Source: Candidatus Tiamatella incendiivivens (GTDB taxonomy: Archaea; Thermoproteota; Thermoprotei_A; Sulfolobales; Acidilobaceae). From it: 64,000 bases of DNA. Position numbers and translations under genes: made by a program. Location: assembly GCA_015522635.1 (NCBI GenBank), contig WALW01000027.1, positions 151,108 through 215,107 of the forward strand. The letters run 5' to 3'. Within the stretch, counting starts at the first letter, position 1; each line of letters begins with the position of its first letter. Positions 8,146 to 17,624 of the stretch are shown piece after piece. Under the pieces are notes generated by a model, which saw nothing but the letters and a program-made list of their open reading frames with translations, was not told where the DNA came from and did no database searches.

Positions 8146-8740
8146 CCCGCTTAATTTCCCTCTGAAGGTTCTCAATTATTCTTTTCAATATCTTTAGGTT
8201 GATCTCTCTGTCCTCATCCAGTTCAAGTTCTCCACCACATCTAGGACATACAAACTCATACTCAAATGCTTCTGGAAAAGTATATCGTGCACCACATTTA
8301 GGGCACACGTAGATTTCATTTTCTTCCTCGAACTGATATCGAGTTTTTAGTTTTCCTAGAACATTCTTTTTGCGGCTTAGTAATATGAGGTTTAGTGTGC
8401 TTTTATTGATCCTCCAGAAGAACCTTGTTTCTCCTGTTTTTGTTCTACCACGCTGATAGGTAACAAGTTTGTTTTCCAATAGTAAGAGTAGTATTCTCCT
8501 TATTTGGGTTTCTCTCATTCCAGTAATTTGCTCTAACTCTTCATCGCTCAAGCCTTTGGTTTCAGCTTTCTCGTATAATATTCTAAATATAAGAGAAGCT
8601 TCTTCAGGCGTTATATTGGCTAGGATGGGCGATCGTTTATAAACTTTCTCCTTGTAGAACAATAATTTTATGAGAACATCTAATTCCTTCAGTATTTCCT
8701 TTTCATCAACTTTGTTCTTGCTACTTTTTCCATCCAACAC
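8129..8740 (-). CDS. tfe: Transcription initiation factor E, alpha subunit
   Basis: A 203-residue TFE/TFIIE-alpha. The N-terminal extended winged helix (about residues 15-120, with ITPEEASLIFRILYEKAETKG and ETQIRRILLLLLENKLVTYQ) is followed by a zinc ribbon with paired CPKCGARY and CPRCGGEL (about 143-170) and an acidic/helical tail. It stimulates promoter opening by binding TBP-TFB-RNA polymerase. It overlaps the methyltransferase downstream and trm56 upstream by 17-20 bases, implying coupled translation. Confidence 0.93.
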   Translation of the reverse strand: MLDGKSSKNKVDEKEILKELDVLIKLLFYKEKVYKRSPILANITPEEASLIFRILYEKAETKGLSDEELEQITGMRETQIRRILLLLLENKLVTYQRGRTKTGETRFFWRINKSTLNLILLSRKKNVLGKLKTRYQFEEENEIYVCPKCGARYTFPEAFEYEFVCPRCGGELELDEDREINLKILKRIIENLQREIKRDETQL

Positions 8741-9272
8741 GTTTGCCCCTCGGTGAGGGTATTATTCTCGTTGTCCCTCCACTAAATTCTAGATATAGCT
8801 CTCTACCCTTAAATAGCCTGTCGAGAAAAACAGCAAGGGCCGCTATTTCAGAATGAGGCTGGTTTCCTATTGCAACATTATAATCAGCTAACTCATAATA
8901 GACGGGATCTACTTTCGATCCTCCTATGATTACCAACTTATCTTTCAGACTTGCTCTAATGCTATCTATGACATCATCAACCTGTAAGCCATACATAGTA
9001 AGATGAATAAGTTCTCCACCTTCTTCCCTCCATTTCTTACTGAATTTAACTGGGTTATTAATGCAAGAGAATTCTATTTCTCCACCCCACCGTCTTGCTA
9101 TGTCAAATAAGTTTAATCGAATATTTCTATCACAAATACCTGATAAATAGAAGCCATCCGCCCCGAATGCTCTAGCTACTAATGCAGCATGAGTTGTTAC
9201 TCTTTTGTCACGTTCAGGTCGATGATCAAGTTTAAGAATACAAACCCTATAGCTCAGTGACAAGAGCTTCAT
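8721..9272 (-). CDS. trm56: tRNA (cytidine(56)-2'-O)-methyltransferase Trm56
   Basis: About 183 residues from ATG 9272 (an upstream start at 9314 would overlap hflX by nearly 70 bases). The SPOUT-class signature of archaeal Trm56 is intact: LDHRPERDKRVTTHAALVAR near the N-terminus, VIIGGSKVDPVYYELADYNV for the knot, and IGNQPHSEIAALAVFLDRL at the C-terminus. It methylates the 2'-OH of C56 in the T-loop of tRNAs using SAM. It lies in the tfe-hflX operon. Confidence 0.9.
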   Translation of the reverse strand: MKLLSLSYRVCILKLDHRPERDKRVTTHAALVARAFGADGFYLSGICDRNIRLNLFDIARRWGGEIEFSCINNPVKFSKKWREEGGELIHLTMYGLQVDDVIDSIRASLKDKLVIIGGSKVDPVYYELADYNVAIGNQPHSEIAALAVFLDRLFKGRELYLEFSGGTTRIIPSPRGKRVGWKK

Positions 9273-10353
9273 CCTCTGAAGGATTCTCGGATGAGGATAT
9301 GAGATTGTGTACAACTTCGATCAGACGCGGTATGTTATAACCTGTTACAGCAGATACTCTAACTATACCTCTTATGTTATATATATCGCTATATAGGTTG
9401 CTAGCTACTTCTTCCTCTATCCTACTCACAACATTTTCACGAGCCTTATCTATCTTATTCAAAGCCAGTACTATAGGATTAACATCTGCTTCTATCCTAG
9501 AAAGAATCGAGAGGCCTGCATCTAGCTTCTGCATGACTATTTCATAGTTCTCCGAGACATCTAAAACGAAAATTATGAGATCAGAAAACACTGTTTCTTC
9601 TAGTGTCGCATGAAAGGCCTCTATAATTTCAGGGGGGATATCTCTTATGAAACCTACTGTGTCTATAAAGACTATTTTCTCTCTCCTGTAGAGAATTGCT
9701 TTGTGCTTGGGTTGCAGTGTTGTGAAATATTCTTCTCCTACTGGTTTGGATTCTCCTGTTATTTTATTGAAAAGACTAGTTTTCCCGGCGCTCGCATAGC
9801 CAACTATAGATGTGTGAGGAATCCCACTGCGGGTTTTCCTCATATTCCCCCTCCTTTTCTTTATATATTCTAGTTCTCTTCGAAGACGGGATGTTCTACT
9901 TTTTATATGCCTGTAGTATCGTTCGACACCGTACATTCCCGGTCCCATGAACCCTGGCATTTCTCCCATTCTTTTACGTCTTACCATTTCTCTAACTAGA
10001 GGGGTTATGTGCTTTAGCCTAGCCAGCTCTATTTGAAGCCGAGCTTCCTTTGAACCAGCATGTTGATCGAATATTTCTAGGATGAGGAGTGTTCTGTCCA
10101 TTACTTCCTTTCCTGTAGTTTTCATAATTCTAGAAACAATAGAAGGCTTAGGGTTACCGAAGAATATTATTATGTCAGCTGCGTTTTCCTCTATATTGTA
10201 CTCGATCTCATTTAGTTTAATCCTTGATAAATAACGGTCTGATCTAACCGGGATTATAATAGTAGGCTCATATCCAGCTGTTTCAAGTAAACATAAGGTT
10301 TCTTCTATATTTTTCTTCTCTTCCCTAGTAATTAGTAGAAGGGCTTTCTTCAT
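9247..10353 (-). CDS. hflX: GTPase HflX
   Basis: A 368-residue ribosome-associated GTPase. The N-terminal HflX domain (residues 1-160, including the glycine-rich MPGFMGPGMYGVE linker and a coiled helix) precedes a G domain: G1 GYASAGKTS near residue 187, G2 TTLQP, G3 DTVGF, G4 NKID near 298 and G5 SAVTG. The family splits or rescues 70S/50S ribosomes under stress. The start codon overlaps the aMBF1 stop by four bases. Confidence 0.92.
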   Translation of the reverse strand: MKKALLLITREEKKNIEETLCLLETAGYEPTIIIPVRSDRYLSRIKLNEIEYNIEENAADIIIFFGNPKPSIVSRIMKTTGKEVMDRTLLILEIFDQHAGSKEARLQIELARLKHITPLVREMVRRKRMGEMPGFMGPGMYGVERYYRHIKSRTSRLRRELEYIKKRRGNMRKTRSGIPHTSIVGYASAGKTSLFNKITGESKPVGEEYFTTLQPKHKAILYRREKIVFIDTVGFIRDIPPEIIEAFHATLEETVFSDLIIFVLDVSENYEIVMQKLDAGLSILSRIEADVNPIVLALNKIDKARENVVSRIEEEVASNLYSDIYNIRGIVRVSAVTGYNIPRLIEVVHNLISSSENPSEDEALVTEL

Positions 10354-10880
10354 CTTTCTTCATCTTTCTTTAATACAGCAATATCTCCCAGTGTTAGAAC
10401 GGATTTGCCGGGTGTTTTCCCCGTAATCTCTTGCTCTTCCTCGTTATCCACAACAGGCTCAAGTAACCTTATCTTTAATACTCTTTCAAGTCTACGGGCA
10501 AGATCTATTGTTGGCATCAACCTGCCAGTTTCTATTTTACCCAAAGTAACCTCTCTTTCCTGTACTCTTCTTGCTAATTCAGCTCTAGTTAACCCTGCCT
10601 GCTCTCTAGCATCTCTTATTATTCTAGCATAATCTTCTACTACATCATAATTTTCAACAAGCCTCCTCTTATTAAGCACGCTTATACTCTTCCTAGGCCT
10701 AGCCGGTTCTCCTTTATTTTGACCATTCCTCTTGGCTTTTTTAACTAGGCCCTTATCCTTCAAAAGCTTGAGATAACAGGAAGCACAGACTGTGAGTTCC
10801 ACGCCTTCCACCACTACTTTGTATGCTTTACCGTAGATAGGCCTACCACAGAGCTCACAGGTTTGAAAGCTTTTAACCAT
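10350..10880 (-). CDS. mbf1: Archaeal multiprotein bridging factor 1
   Basis: A 176-residue aMBF1. The N-terminal zinc ribbon (CELCGRPI ... CASCYLKLL, residues 8-40) is joined by a basic linker to a Cro/C1-type helix-turn-helix (about 88-145; AREQAGLTRAELARRVQ, then TLGKIETGRLMPTIDLAR). In archaea it associates with ribosomes and transcription components. It is the first gene of the minus-strand operon and is divergent from PAN across about 140 bases that should hold both promoters. Confidence 0.93.
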   Translation of the reverse strand: MVKSFQTCELCGRPIYGKAYKVVVEGVELTVCASCYLKLLKDKGLVKKAKRNGQNKGEPARPRKSISVLNKRRLVENYDVVEDYARIIRDAREQAGLTRAELARRVQEREVTLGKIETGRLMPTIDLARRLERVLKIRLLEPVVDNEEEQEITGKTPGKSVLTLGDIAVLKKDEER

Positions 10881-11023
10881 GGGCCCTCCTCCGTTAATGG
10901 ATGAAGTTTATCCGGTGGTATTAAGTTATTAACACCCTATTGATACAGCAGTTATACTTAATCATTAACAGGTCGACCCTTTAATAAAGCTCGAAGGATA
11001 AAGAATCCATTGGTGAGCAGTGC

Positions 11024-12244
11024 TTGTCAATGACTAATGATGATGAAGTAACGATAACTGAAAGTACTATAATTAGGCAGATGAAGGAACTAGAAGCAGA
11101 GAATGCTAGTCTCAGATCTCAACTGGAAATATTGATGAGACAAAATGCTAATTTATCAGCTGAACTCCAATACTATAAAAAAGAAGTGGAAAAACTGGTG
11201 TCACCTCCTCTCATAGAAGCTATAGTACTAGAAGTTCTTGACGAAGGAGAGAGAGCAGTCGTGAAAAGTACTACAGGCCCTAATTTGGTAGTTAAGATTG
11301 ACAGCAAAATTGACAGGAAGAGCCTCAAGCCTGGTCTTAGAGTTGCATTAAATCAGCGTGGATCAACGGTTGTTGAAATATTAAATGAACGTGAAGACCC
11401 TGTAGCTCAAGCTATGGAAGTAATAGAGCGTCCCTTGGTATCATATAAGGATATTGGAGGTTTGTCCCGGGAGATCCGTTTGATTAAAGAAGTGGTAGAA
11501 TTGCCCTTGACTAAACCAGAGTTATTTAAGGAACTGGGAATTGAACCACCTAAAGGAATACTACTGTATGGACCTCCCGGGACAGGTAAAACACTTCTAG
11601 CTAAAGCAGTAGCTCGAGAATCCAATGCAACGTTTATCCGGGTAGTAGCATCAGAGTTTGTTCAGAAGTTCATTGGAGAAGGAGCAAGAATAGTTCGAGA
11701 GGTATTCCGGTTAGCTCGTAAAAAGGTACCTGCGATAATATTCATTGACGAGTTGGATGCTATTGGAGCGAAAAGGCTCGATATAGGGACCAGTGGTGAG
11801 CGAGAGGTACAGAGGACGCTAATGCAGCTACTAGCTGAAATGGATGGTTTTAACGAGCTTTATGATGTTAGAATAATAGCAGCAACTAATAGGATAGACA
11901 TTCTAGATCCAGCTTTACTGAGGCCTGGAAGGTTTGATAGAGTAATAGAGATCCCCTCTCCTAACCTGGATGGTAGAATAGAAATATTTAGGATACACAC
12001 AAGGAAGATGAAATTGTCTAAAGATGTTGATTATAGGAAACTTGCTGAGATAACAGAAGGATTCACTGGAGCTGATATTAAGGCGGCGTGTACAGAGGCT
12101 GGCTATAATGCATTGAGAGCTAATAGGAGGTCTGTTAGGATGAAGGATTTTATAGACGCTATAGACTTTGTTAAAAAGAGTAGTGCATTCGAATCCCGTG
12201 GTATCGGAGATGATGATAAGGAACAAGGATTTAGCATACTCTAA
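11024..12244 (+). CDS. pan: Proteasome-activating nucleotidase (PAN)
   Basis: A 406-residue AAA+ unfoldase that feeds substrates into the 20S proteasome. The N-terminal coiled coil is about residues 10-60, the OB domain about 60-120, and the AAA domain has Walker A GPPGTGKT near 185, Walker [12 protein letters not shown] near 245 and an arginine-finger region (LLRPGRFDR) near 305. TTG at 11024 has GGTGAG at good spacing; ATG at 11030 is two codons downstream. The C-terminus ends GFSIL, so the usual HbYX docking tripeptide is absent. Two proteasome beta genes lie at 49055 and 54103. Confidence 0.94.
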   Translation: MSMTNDDEVTITESTIIRQMKELEAENASLRSQLEILMRQNANLSAELQYYKKEVEKLVSPPLIEAIVLEVLDEGERAVVKSTTGPNLVVKIDSKIDRKSLKPGLRVALNQRGSTVVEILNEREDPVAQAMEVIERPLVSYKDIGGLSREIRLIKEVVELPLTKPELFKELGIEPPKGILLYGPPGTGKTLLAKAVARESNATFIRVVASEFVQKFIGEGARIVREVFRLARKKVPAIIFIDELDAIGAKRLDIGTSGEREVQRTLMQLLAEMDGFNELYDVRIIAATNRIDILDPALLRPGRFDRVIEIPSPNLDGRIEIFRIHTRKMKLSKDVDYRKLAEITEGFTGADIKAACTEAGYNALRANRRSVRMKDFIDAIDFVKKSSAFESRGIGDDDKEQGFSIL

Positions 12245-12316
12245 ACTCTATTCTATTCGGTAGGTATTTATTGTTTTAAGATGCTTATCTAACAGTCTTA
12301 TTTCTAGGGAAAAGGC

Positions 12317-12799
12317 ATGGTTAAACATGTTCACAGGATTCCAGCAGATGATAATGTACGTGAAGCAATAAGGATAATGATAGAGAGACAATTTGGCGAA
12401 AGGCTAGCTGACTATGTAGCTAATATAAGCTCCCTTGAAATACAGTTATCACCTAAAACTGGTAGGATAAGATATGTTTTCGCCGATGGCAAACGAATAC
12501 TTACACTAAGAGCTAGCGACGGATGGTTTACGGTTTCACTAGATTTTGCTAATGCTATCATTAACTTGTGTGAAGGGAAAAAGCATAAAGTGATCAGCGA
12601 AAAAGACGTAGACTTGAAGGGCTCTCTTCTAGTCCCTGGTGTAGTTGATTGCGATGATAACATCCGTCCAGGCAATGAAGTAGTTATTGTTGACGTAGAA
12701 GGGAAATTAGTAGGCGTTGGTAAAGCCAGAATGTCTTGTGCTGCTATGAAAACTAGTTTAAAAGGAGAAGCTGTTAGAGTTAGAGTAAAAGCCCGTTAA
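12317..12799 (+). CDS. PUA-domain protein, probable detached partner of archaeosine TGT
   Basis: A 160-residue protein. The C-terminal half is a PUA RNA-binding domain (SLLVPGVVDCDDNIRPGNEVVIVDVEGKLVGVGKARMS). The N-terminal half resembles the domain that precedes PUA in archaeal tRNA-guanine transglycosylase. It converges on and overlaps by four bases the tgtA gene, whose own product stops before a PUA domain. The likely role is to complete the transglycosylase in trans by binding the tRNA acceptor end; that is an inference. Confidence 0.75.
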   Translation: MVKHVHRIPADDNVREAIRIMIERQFGERLADYVANISSLEIQLSPKTGRIRYVFADGKRILTLRASDGWFTVSLDFANAIINLCEGKKHKVISEKDVDLKGSLLVPGVVDCDDNIRPGNEVVIVDVEGKLVGVGKARMSCAAMKTSLKGEAVRVRVKAR

Positions 12800-14280
12800 T
12801 CTACTTGGAGTATTTTCAGATTTCTAAGTTTACTTATTTTCATGTATATGTAATCATAGCAAGCTATCCTACTCGGATAGTAGATAGTTATGCGGTTAAT
12901 GTTGTTCTTCAAAGCAAAGGTCTCTACAATCATTGCTGTTTTTCTACATACCTCGTCTTCTACAATGCTTCCAATAGCATGTTGGGAATATGGATAGGAT
13001 CTGCATAATGCTAGTGGTATCAAACCGAAAAATGGGGTGACTATATAATCTCCCACGCTTCCTATACTTCCACAAAGCTCATATTCCAGTGGATATAGTT
13101 TTATTTCTTTAACTCCAGACTTGTGCTGGGTAAATAAGTATTTCAAGTGTCTTACTATTATCGGGTTCCAAAAGTTCTCTGAGCCTAAAAGTCTGTGTCC
13201 TTTAGGATTAGCAATAGTGATAGGCGTATGGGCTTCTATTAATCCATGATATTTTCTGAACTTACGGAATATGTCCCATGTAGATTTATGATTTCTAGAG
13301 TAGGCAAGCAACAGCTCCCAAAGCCTGCCTTCCTTTATAGCTTGTTTAGTCTCTCTGATGGTTGATGCCAGTACCTGCAAATTATGGAGCGCTAATAACC
13401 GAGTTCTTTCATTTATAGGAAGCTCAAGGAGATCTCTGGGTGTAAATTTATTGCAAATATCTGTATTACATGGCATGTAATCTAAGGAGTCTAATTTATA
13501 AGCTCCCTTATCTGTCATTATTCTGTTATCTCTAGCATATAGAATATATGATGCTGAATCGAAAGTATCTACTCCTAATGCTGTCATAAATGGTATTATA
13601 AGTGGGTGCCCTGCACCAAATAAATGAAGAGGCCTCCCCCAAGGAAGCATTTTTCTCGCAGTATAAACCATGTCCCCAATTATGTCATACTTATATTTTT
13701 CGAGGAAAACAGTAGGGCTGCCTATGCTGTACATTCTATAAGGCAATTTCACTGCAGTTCTACAGGATTCTTCTATTAAACCAAGATATCGTCCTCCTTG
13801 TATTGGTAGAACCCATATAGTTTTATCTGAAACAGGATCTATAACATCTAAAGCCTTCTGAGCTCGGTGTAAGGTCATGTCTACAGTTTTCATTGCTTCT
13901 ATGCGATTGGAATTTCCTGTTGGAACATCAAGTATAACTCCGATATCAACATTCAACTGTTTCTGGTAGTTTAGAATAGTTTCTTGATCGACGCCTATGT
14001 CCCCGTATTGAAGGAGTTGATATGCACCGGAATCAGTCATAACCACTCCGTTGAAATCCAATAACTTATGTATAGACTCTATCTTAGAACCATATCTCTT
14101 ATAGATCAAGTATGAATTGGTTATTATTTGATTGAATCCCGCTTTCTTTATATCATCTATACTTAGCTCTTGCCTATGTATATCTATAACCGGAAATAAT
14201 GTAGGGGTCTCTATTTTACCATGCTTTGTCTCTAATACACCTATTCTACCACCTAGGTCGGTGTATTTTATTTCAAACAA
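12796..14280 (-). CDS. tgtA: Archaeal tRNA-guanine transglycosylase, without PUA domain
   Basis: A 494-residue ArcTGT, which swaps guanine-15 in the tRNA D-loop for preQ0, the first tRNA step of archaeosine synthesis. The TIM-barrel active site is clear: MTDSGAYQLL near residue 90 (general acid Asp), IQGGRYLGLIEES near 160, and FDSASY near 248 (nucleophile Asp). A cysteine cluster (CNTDICNKF) and following histidine fit the zinc site. About 150 residues of C1/C2-type domains follow, but full-length ArcTGTs are about 580 residues and end in a PUA domain, which is missing here and found in the convergent gene at 12317. Confidence 0.92.
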   Translation of the reverse strand: MFEIKYTDLGGRIGVLETKHGKIETPTLFPVIDIHRQELSIDDIKKAGFNQIITNSYLIYKRYGSKIESIHKLLDFNGVVMTDSGAYQLLQYGDIGVDQETILNYQKQLNVDIGVILDVPTGNSNRIEAMKTVDMTLHRAQKALDVIDPVSDKTIWVLPIQGGRYLGLIEESCRTAVKLPYRMYSIGSPTVFLEKYKYDIIGDMVYTARKMLPWGRPLHLFGAGHPLIIPFMTALGVDTFDSASYILYARDNRIMTDKGAYKLDSLDYMPCNTDICNKFTPRDLLELPINERTRLLALHNLQVLASTIRETKQAIKEGRLWELLLAYSRNHKSTWDIFRKFRKYHGLIEAHTPITIANPKGHRLLGSENFWNPIIVRHLKYLFTQHKSGVKEIKLYPLEYELCGSIGSVGDYIVTPFFGLIPLALCRSYPYSQHAIGSIVEDEVCRKTAMIVETFALKNNINRITIYYPSRIACYDYIYMKISKLRNLKILQVD

Positions 14281-14354
14281 TCTTATCGACCTTAATAAAA
14301 TAACAATGGGTTTATAAGGTAATTAAGAAAGGTTCCCACAGGAACATAATGAAG

Positions 14355-14804
14355 TTATCTTTTCTTTTTAGACTTCATATAATCTTGGAAGACTGCATGA
14401 ATACTGTTAACCATAGGGCCGACTCCTTCTACACCTTTCTCAGAAACTGTGATCTTTTTCAGTACAACAACAGAACCTGCTTCTTCTATTACTGTAACAT
14501 CATAAGGCTTAAGGTTGAGTCTCTTTATCAAGAACTCCTTGAACTCTATAGGGTCAAATAGTTTTTGCTCGACTTCTACTATTTCAGAGACAACCTCTCC
14601 TCTGATAATTACTGAAGAAAAGGAATTCCCATCTTTATCTACTGCATCGGTTATGAGTAAGTTGAAATGCGGGTGATCGAATCCTTCCAAGGTTCCTGTA
14701 TATGATTGCTCGTTGATGAGCCGTATGCTTATCTTTCTACCAAGAAGCGTGTTTAGTTTTGTGACAAGTTTTCTTTGAGCGTCGATTACACTCATCCTAA
14801 CCAC
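14355..14804 (-). CDS. Sm-like archaeal protein with C-terminal domain (SmAP3-type)
   Basis: A 149-residue protein. Residues 10-78 form an Lsm fold with Sm1 (ISIRLINEQSYTGTLEGFDHPHFNLLI) and Sm2 (SSVIIRGEVVSEIVEVE). An additional domain of about 65 residues follows, as in the crenarchaeal SmAP3 group, ending in a basic tail KSKKKR. Lsm rings bind U-rich RNA and act in RNA processing. A second, minimal Lsm protein is encoded at 51099. It is divergent from rpo8. Confidence 0.82.
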   Translation of the reverse strand: MVRMSVIDAQRKLVTKLNTLLGRKISIRLINEQSYTGTLEGFDHPHFNLLITDAVDKDGNSFSSVIIRGEVVSEIVEVEQKLFDPIEFKEFLIKRLNLKPYDVTVIEEAGSVVVLKKITVSEKGVEGVGPMVNSIHAVFQDYMKSKKKR

Positions 14805-14895
14805 CTGATTACCATTTTGTCAATAAGTATTACGGCTTCCCTTAAATATTGTTTTAAAGGGGAGTTCGAGTATATCGTGAATAAGGGTGGACTAG

Positions 14896-15255
14896 ATGGC
14901 TGTTGCTAGAAGCTTTGAGTGTAGGGTATCTAGGGTTGAAAAATCAGAACTTCCGAGAACTAGGATATATAGATGTAAAATAACAGGTTTAAAGAACGCT
15001 TATATAACATTTGATATGCTTGAGGATGTTATTTATCTAGGTACTGGAAGAAAGATTAACGTCCTAGTAACTGATGAAAAGCCTGGGGATTTGGAATCAT
15101 TCCCTTTCTGCGGGAAAGCTAGATTTGTCGATAGAAGCAATGACGGTTCTATGATATACTCTATTGGAGGATTTATGGTGAAAATAATAGAACCTAATGA
15201 GGTGCTAGGTAAGGATAGGGTTCCTCAGGAATTTTACATGTGTATAAAAACATAG
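14896..15255 (+). CDS. rpo8: DNA-directed RNA polymerase subunit Rpo8 (RpoG)
   Basis: A 119-residue protein resembling the crenarchaeal Rpb8 homologue RpoG, a subunit restricted to part of the archaea. The segments FECRVSRVEKSEL, TFDMLEDVIYLGTGRKINVLVTDEKPGD, SFPFCGKA and SIGGFMVKI match the beta-barrel pattern of this small OB-fold subunit. The gene stands alone, away from the large rpo cluster at 39-47 kb. Similarity within the family is low, so the call rests on pattern and length. Confidence 0.7.
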   Translation: MAVARSFECRVSRVEKSELPRTRIYRCKITGLKNAYITFDMLEDVIYLGTGRKINVLVTDEKPGDLESFPFCGKARFVDRSNDGSMIYSIGGFMVKIIEPNEVLGKDRVPQEFYMCIKT

Positions 15256-15308
15256 GAATAGTATGTTTCCTCCCTCTTTAAAATCATGCTTGATTTTCAG
15301 GGCACATA

Positions 15309-16958
15309 TTGCATAGAAATTATTCACCGGGAATAATTGGTATAATCATCAGCATTTTACTCATAGTTTACACGATGGAAGGAGAACTGGTGTTTAATAG
15401 ATTAGTTTTGTTTTGGCTGATGGTAGCATTTTCATTTATTGTCATACTAATCTATAGTATATCCTATAGATTCAAATCATTGAATTTTACTGGAAATGAA
15501 AATATTATCGCATTCGATCTTCAAGCAAATGAAGAGGCATGGGAGTGTGTTAGGCGAATATTAAAAGAAAGAATGGCTTCTCCAAATGTTCAGTATTATT
15601 ATATAGTTTCATCTTCTCCAAATGGTTATTCCTCGGTCACTGTTGTTTTAGGTGGAAGAAGTGACAGGGTTGAGATAGAGAAAGAAGTTATTAGAACGAC
15701 GTTAAATGCTGCATGTACAGGGTTTAGGGTCTCTGTGCGGAATATTGATTACTCACCGAAAATAGTTTCTTTCCTTGAGAGAATAGTAGGTGTTAGTGCT
15801 CCCTTTAATAAGTTAAAAATCTGGGGCTCAAGAGAATTTGACTTTGTTTTGCCTAAGTATTATCCCTATCCTATAAGCAGGGATGATGGTAATGGAGAAT
15901 TCAATGCATACCAGGAGGAAGCTCTTATCGATATAGGTTACTCGTTGAATAGCAACGAACCCCGTAAAGTTATCTTGACGTATAGTGATATAATTAATAG
16001 AATAGGTATTTTTGGTTCTACCGGTACCGGTAAATCTACTACAGCAGCATTAATAATTACAGGCCTTTCATTAAGTCATATTAAACATCGCTTCAAAATA
16101 ATTGTTATAGACTGGCATTCTGAGTATCCTAGTCTTTTAGGTAGCATGGGATTTAGGAGTTATAGAATAATAGATTTCTCCAGTCGAGACCTTCATTTAG
16201 GTGTTTTTTGTTATCCTAGAATGGGTTTCGAAGGTGTAGCTGAACTTTTATCAGAGGCGCTATCTTTAAGTGATCCTCAGGTCGTGTTTCTAACAAAGGT
16301 AATTCATGAGCAAAAGCCTACTAGTATAAAAAATCTTATAGAATATTTGGATAACTCTTTTACTGAAGGCTATTGGTCTAGAGAAATAAAACAGGCGGTT
16401 CTCCGTAAGTTATACTTTATCCATCAGTCAAAATATGATAAATTATTTACAGCTCCCTGTGGAAATCTCGAACATCTATTAAGGACGTCGCAGGAAAATG
16501 TATTGATTTTTGATCTATTTAGAATTAAAAATACGAATCTACGAAGACTTATTGCCTTCACAGTTATATCAAATCTGTATTATATTGCTAGAGAAAAAGA
16601 GATGGGCATTATTCTATTATTAGATGAAGCTCAGAGCCTTATTGGGAATTCTCCCTCAAACCTGGTTAATACTATTGTTGTTGAGGGAAGGAAATTCGGT
16701 TTAGGATTGATAGTGTCAACACAGAATCCTTCCATGCTTCCCAAGGAAATAACTGCAAATATGAACACCAAAATAGTACATGCTATAAGATCTGGGGTCG
16801 ATAAAAAAGTTATCCAGGAATCCATGAGTCTTCCACGTGAATATATTCAAATCTTAGACAAGTTAGGGAATGGTGAAGTTCTCTTGCAATCACACTTATA
16901 TAGAAAACCGATACTAGTTAAGATTGACCCGTTTCTATACTTAAAACAGCAGCAATAG
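15309..16958 (+). CDS. Membrane-anchored HerA/VirB4-like ATPase
   Basis: A 549-residue protein starting at TTG. Two hydrophobic segments (about residues 8-24 and 31-50) anchor it to the membrane. A FtsK-HerA-superfamily ATPase domain follows, with Walker A GSTGTGKST near residue 240, IVIDWHSEYPSLL, and Walker B IILLLDEAQSLI near 437, then a sensor segment (GLIVSTQNPSML). Cytosolic HerA pumps DNA for end resection with NurA; the membrane anchor here argues for a different job such as DNA or filament export. No NurA gene is nearby. Confidence 0.75.
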   Translation: MHRNYSPGIIGIIISILLIVYTMEGELVFNRLVLFWLMVAFSFIVILIYSISYRFKSLNFTGNENIIAFDLQANEEAWECVRRILKERMASPNVQYYYIVSSSPNGYSSVTVVLGGRSDRVEIEKEVIRTTLNAACTGFRVSVRNIDYSPKIVSFLERIVGVSAPFNKLKIWGSREFDFVLPKYYPYPISRDDGNGEFNAYQEEALIDIGYSLNSNEPRKVILTYSDIINRIGIFGSTGTGKSTTAALIITGLSLSHIKHRFKIIVIDWHSEYPSLLGSMGFRSYRIIDFSSRDLHLGVFCYPRMGFEGVAELLSEALSLSDPQVVFLTKVIHEQKPTSIKNLIEYLDNSFTEGYWSREIKQAVLRKLYFIHQSKYDKLFTAPCGNLEHLLRTSQENVLIFDLFRIKNTNLRRLIAFTVISNLYYIAREKEMGIILLLDEAQSLIGNSPSNLVNTIVVEGRKFGLGLIVSTQNPSMLPKEITANMNTKIVHAIRSGVDKKVIQESMSLPREYIQILDKLGNGEVLLQSHLYRKPILVKIDPFLYLKQQQ

Positions 16959-17508
16959 CAGACTCATCATCTAGCCAGTCTATAAATCTTCCTTGCCCGA
17001 GGCAAGGTTCTTGACCAATTTTATCTATCAATTTCTTTATGAGCAAGGCCGTTTCTGATACAGTTTTACTAGTAGTGTCTATGGAGAAAACACAATCAAA
17101 TTGCTCTCTCGCCTCATTATCAATAACTCCTATTAATTCCGCCTCAGCATTCTCAATAACCTTATTTTTAATCCATCCTCTTCTTGCTAATCTCTTGATT
17201 ATAGTCTTAGGATGAGTTCTTAGAACAAAGACTGCAATAACATCCCTTGCCAGCGAGGAAAATATGCTAGGATAGTGTGTGTCTATTATAATGCATTTAC
17301 TTTTTTTATGAACTTCCTCTATGTGTTGAATCACTTTTTGAGGACTTGATAAAACCAATGTTTGCCTGCCGGTGGGATCGTTTTTACCTAGTTTCATTTG
17401 GTTAACGAGTTGTGATACATCAATGTGTATACACTCTAGTTCCCCTGAGACTAGGGTGGATATACTTGTTTTCCCCGTTCCTGGTGTACCAGTTATTATT
17501 ATGATCAT
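16918..17508 (-). CDS. AK6-family adenylate kinase / Fap7 homologue
   Basis: About 196 residues from ATG 17508. The P-loop GTPGTGKTS follows directly after the first strand (MIIIITGTPG). DTHYPS near residue 85 and the LID-like LARRGWIKNKVIENAEAE match the AK6/Fap7 group, which has adenylate kinase-like ATPase activity and acts in the last steps of 30S/40S subunit maturation with uS11. It converges on the HerA-like gene and overlaps it by about 40 bases. Confidence 0.8.
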   Translation of the reverse strand: MIIIITGTPGTGKTSISTLVSGELECIHIDVSQLVNQMKLGKNDPTGRQTLVLSSPQKVIQHIEEVHKKSKCIIIDTHYPSIFSSLARDVIAVFVLRTHPKTIIKRLARRGWIKNKVIENAEAELIGVIDNEAREQFDCVFSIDTTSKTVSETALLIKKLIDKIGQEPCLGQGRFIDWLDDESAIAAVLSIETGQS

Positions 17509-17624
17509 AATATAAACCCGGTAATTGCTTAGAATTCCCAACTTGTTGTAAAGAATTGGTTAGGTAAGTTAAAAACTTGGGTTTGATAATGGAGTTAAAG
17601 AATTTACAGGAGGGATTAAGCTGG

